From the NCBI GenBank assembly GCA_964579325.1, contig CAZOHN010000164.1, positions 1 to 8,062 of the forward strand: DNA of 8,062 nucleotides. The letters are read 5' to 3'. The stretch comes from CAZOHN01 sp964579325. GTDB taxonomy: Bacteria; Pseudomonadota; Alphaproteobacteria; Rhodobacterales; Rhodobacteraceae. The notes under the pieces are model-generated. The model saw only the letters and a program-made list of their open reading frames with translations, had not been told where the DNA came from and searched no databases. A program made the translations under genes and the position numbers. How positions within the stretch are numbered: position 1 is the stretch's first letter; each line of letters starts with the position of its first letter. Positions 7,000 to 8,062 of the stretch are shown one piece after another.

Positions 7000-7000
7000 C

Positions 7001-7828
7001 ATGTCCCTCGCCCTCGACACACCCGCCCGTCCGCTGCCCGTCCTCCCCCGCCTTCTCGCCGACGAGCCGCGCTTTGCCACGCTCGGTCTCCTCCTCGCCG
7101 CAGCCCTCGTCCCGCTCGCGCTCGCAGGCCAACTCGACCCGCGCCTTTTCCAGGGCGAAGACGTCTGGATGAAACCCGCCAAGTTCGCGCTGGCGCTCTC
7201 GATCTACACGCTGACGCTCGCGTTCTTCGCCCGCTTCCTGCCCGAGGGCATGGCGGCCCGCCGCCCATGGCGCTTGTTCTCAATCGCTGTAGTCCTCGCG
7301 ATCCTCGCCGAGATGGCCTGGATCGGCGGCGCCGCCGCCTACGGCACCGCCTCGCACTTCAACCGCTCCTCCGTCGCGATGGAGCAGATCTACAACCTGA
7401 TGGGCGGCCTCGCGGTCCTGCTCACCTCGGCCTCGTTCGTCATGGGCCTCGCAATCCGCCGCAACCGCTCCACCGGCCTCGCCCCTGCCACCCACCTCGG
7501 CCTCTGGCTCGGCCTCGTGATGACCTTGTCGCTCACCATGGTCGTCGCCTTCACCATGGCCTCCGGCTATGGCCACCACGTCGGCACCCCGCTCACCGGC
7601 GCGACCGTGCCCCTGATGGGCTGGAGCCGCGAGGTCGGCGACCTGCGCGTGGCCCACTTCCTCGCCACCCACGCCCTCCACGCGGTCCCGCTCGCGGGCC
7701 TCGCCGCGACGGCCCTGCCAGCGACCATGCAGCGCCCCGCCGTCCTTGCCGCCGCCGCGCTCTGGGCCGCCCTCGTCGCGGCCACCTTCGCGCAAGGGCT
7801 CATGGGCCTGCCGCTGATCCCGGCCTGA
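7001..7828 (+). CDS. Unrecognised integral membrane protein with about seven helices
   Basis: I do not recognise a named family. The 275 residues show hydrophobic segments near 26-44, 60-80, 92-113, 131-152, 166-188, 215-240 and 247-272, with no cleavable signal peptide. Polar residues sit in or next to them. They include VWMKPAKFALAL (55-66), Glu104 in LAEMAW, ASHFN (117-121) and GDLRVAHFLATHALH (213-227), which carries His219, His224 and His227 on one probable helix. These could bind a cofactor, metal or quinone, or line a transport path; that is inference. The ATG at 7001 is 1 bp after the preceding stop, and AGGAAG (6989-6994) gives a good ribosome site 6 bp away. The frame is open further upstream to 6803, but that part is only the shadow of the ABA4-like gene. 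The close pairing suggests that the two membrane proteins work together under the TetR regulator. An intrinsic terminator follows the stop. Confidence 0.85.
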   Translation: MSLALDTPARPLPVLPRLLADEPRFATLGLLLAAALVPLALAGQLDPRLFQGEDVWMKPAKFALALSIYTLTLAFFARFLPEGMAARRPWRLFSIAVVLAILAEMAWIGGAAAYGTASHFNRSSVAMEQIYNLMGGLAVLLTSASFVMGLAIRRNRSTGLAPATHLGLWLGLVMTLSLTMVVAFTMASGYGHHVGTPLTGATVPLMGWSREVGDLRVAHFLATHALHAVPLAGLAATALPATMQRPAVLAAAALWAALVAATFAQGLMGLPLIPA

Positions 7829-7840
7829 CTCCCGCCCCAT

Positions 7841-7869
7841 CCCCGCGCGGCCCATCCGCGCGGGGTTTT
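7841..7869 (+). terminator. Intrinsic terminator of the membrane-protein operon
   Basis: A perfect 10-bp GC stem, CCCCGCGCGG (7841-7850) with CCGCGCGGGG (7856-7865), closes a five-base loop and is followed directly by TTTT (7866-7869) and CCTT. It starts 12 bp after the stop of the upstream gene and separates that operon from valS. Confidence 0.88.
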
Positions 7870-7925
7870 CCTTCCCCGCCCGCTTCGCTATCTGGAACCC
7901 CGACCGATTGCAGGGGCGCCGACCG

Positions 7926-8062
7926 ATGCCGATGGAAAAGACCTACTCCCCCGCCGAGGCCGAGGCTCGTGTCACGCGCCTGTGGTCCGAGGCCCGCGCC
8001 TTCCGCGCCGGAGCGAATGCAAAGGCGGGCCAACCCGCCTTCTCGATCATGATCCCGCCGCC
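7926..8062 (+). CDS. valS: Valyl-tRNA synthetase, N-terminal fragment cut by window edge
   Basis: Only 45 codons are visible. They read MPMEKTYSPAEAEARVTRLW and on to AFRAGAN, ending in FSIMIPPP. This matches the N-terminus of bacterial ValRS: the short acidic helix, then the strand leading into the class I active site, where family members continue with NVTG and the HIGH motif just beyond the edge. ValRS charges tRNA-Val in the cytoplasm and edits mischarged threonine. An AGGGG at 7912-7916 lies 9 bp before the ATG at 7926 and favours it over the second in-frame ATG at 7932. A weak promoter candidate, TTTTCC (7866-7871) and TATCTG (7889-7894) with 17-bp spacing, would reuse the T-run of the preceding terminator; I give it little weight. 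Confidence 0.9.
   Translation, partial: MPMEKTYSPAEAEARVTRLWSEARAFRAGANAKAGQPAFSIMIPP

Overview
The window is GC-rich and densely coding. It looks like chromosomal DNA of an alphaproteobacterium, most likely a Rhodobacterales member. That guess rests on base composition, on the glmU-glmS pair with a divergent gph-type HAD phosphatase, and on the style of the proteins; no species can be named. Eight complete or near-complete protein genes are visible, plus the start of a ninth. I see no rRNA, tRNA, CRISPR array or insertion sequence.

Left part, minus strand (1-1826): a gph-like phosphoglycolate phosphatase is followed 32 bp later by a DegT/DnrJ/EryC1/StrS-type PLP aminotransferase that runs off the left edge. 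They probably form one transcription unit. A 148-bp divergent intergenic region separates them from the next operon.

Middle part, plus strand (1975-5857): glmU, glmS and an AlkD-like DNA alkylation repair gene are packed tightly (14-bp gap, then a 4-bp ATGA overlap). GlmS makes glucosamine-6-phosphate from fructose-6-phosphate and glutamine. GlmU performs the last two steps to UDP-GlcNAc, the precursor of peptidoglycan and lipid A. The mutase GlmM between them is not in this window. The repair gene is a passenger of this housekeeping operon.

Right part (5817-7869): a minus-strand TetR regulator, whose 3' end overlaps the repair gene by 41 bp, is transcribed away from a two-gene membrane operon. 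That operon holds an ABA4-like (DUF4281-type) four-helix protein and an unrecognised protein with about seven helices. The 103-bp divergent spacer holds three copies of a near-palindromic 13-bp element related to TTGACGCTGTCAA, with centres 21 and 33 bp apart. They are very probably the operators of the TetR protein. One overlaps the best tetR promoter candidate, and one sits just before the ribosome binding site of the ABA4-like gene. This regulator-operator-membrane pair is the most interesting, least described part of the window. A strong intrinsic terminator closes it.

Right edge (7926-8062): the first 45 codons of valS, valyl-tRNA synthetase, ending inside its class I HIGH-region lead-in.
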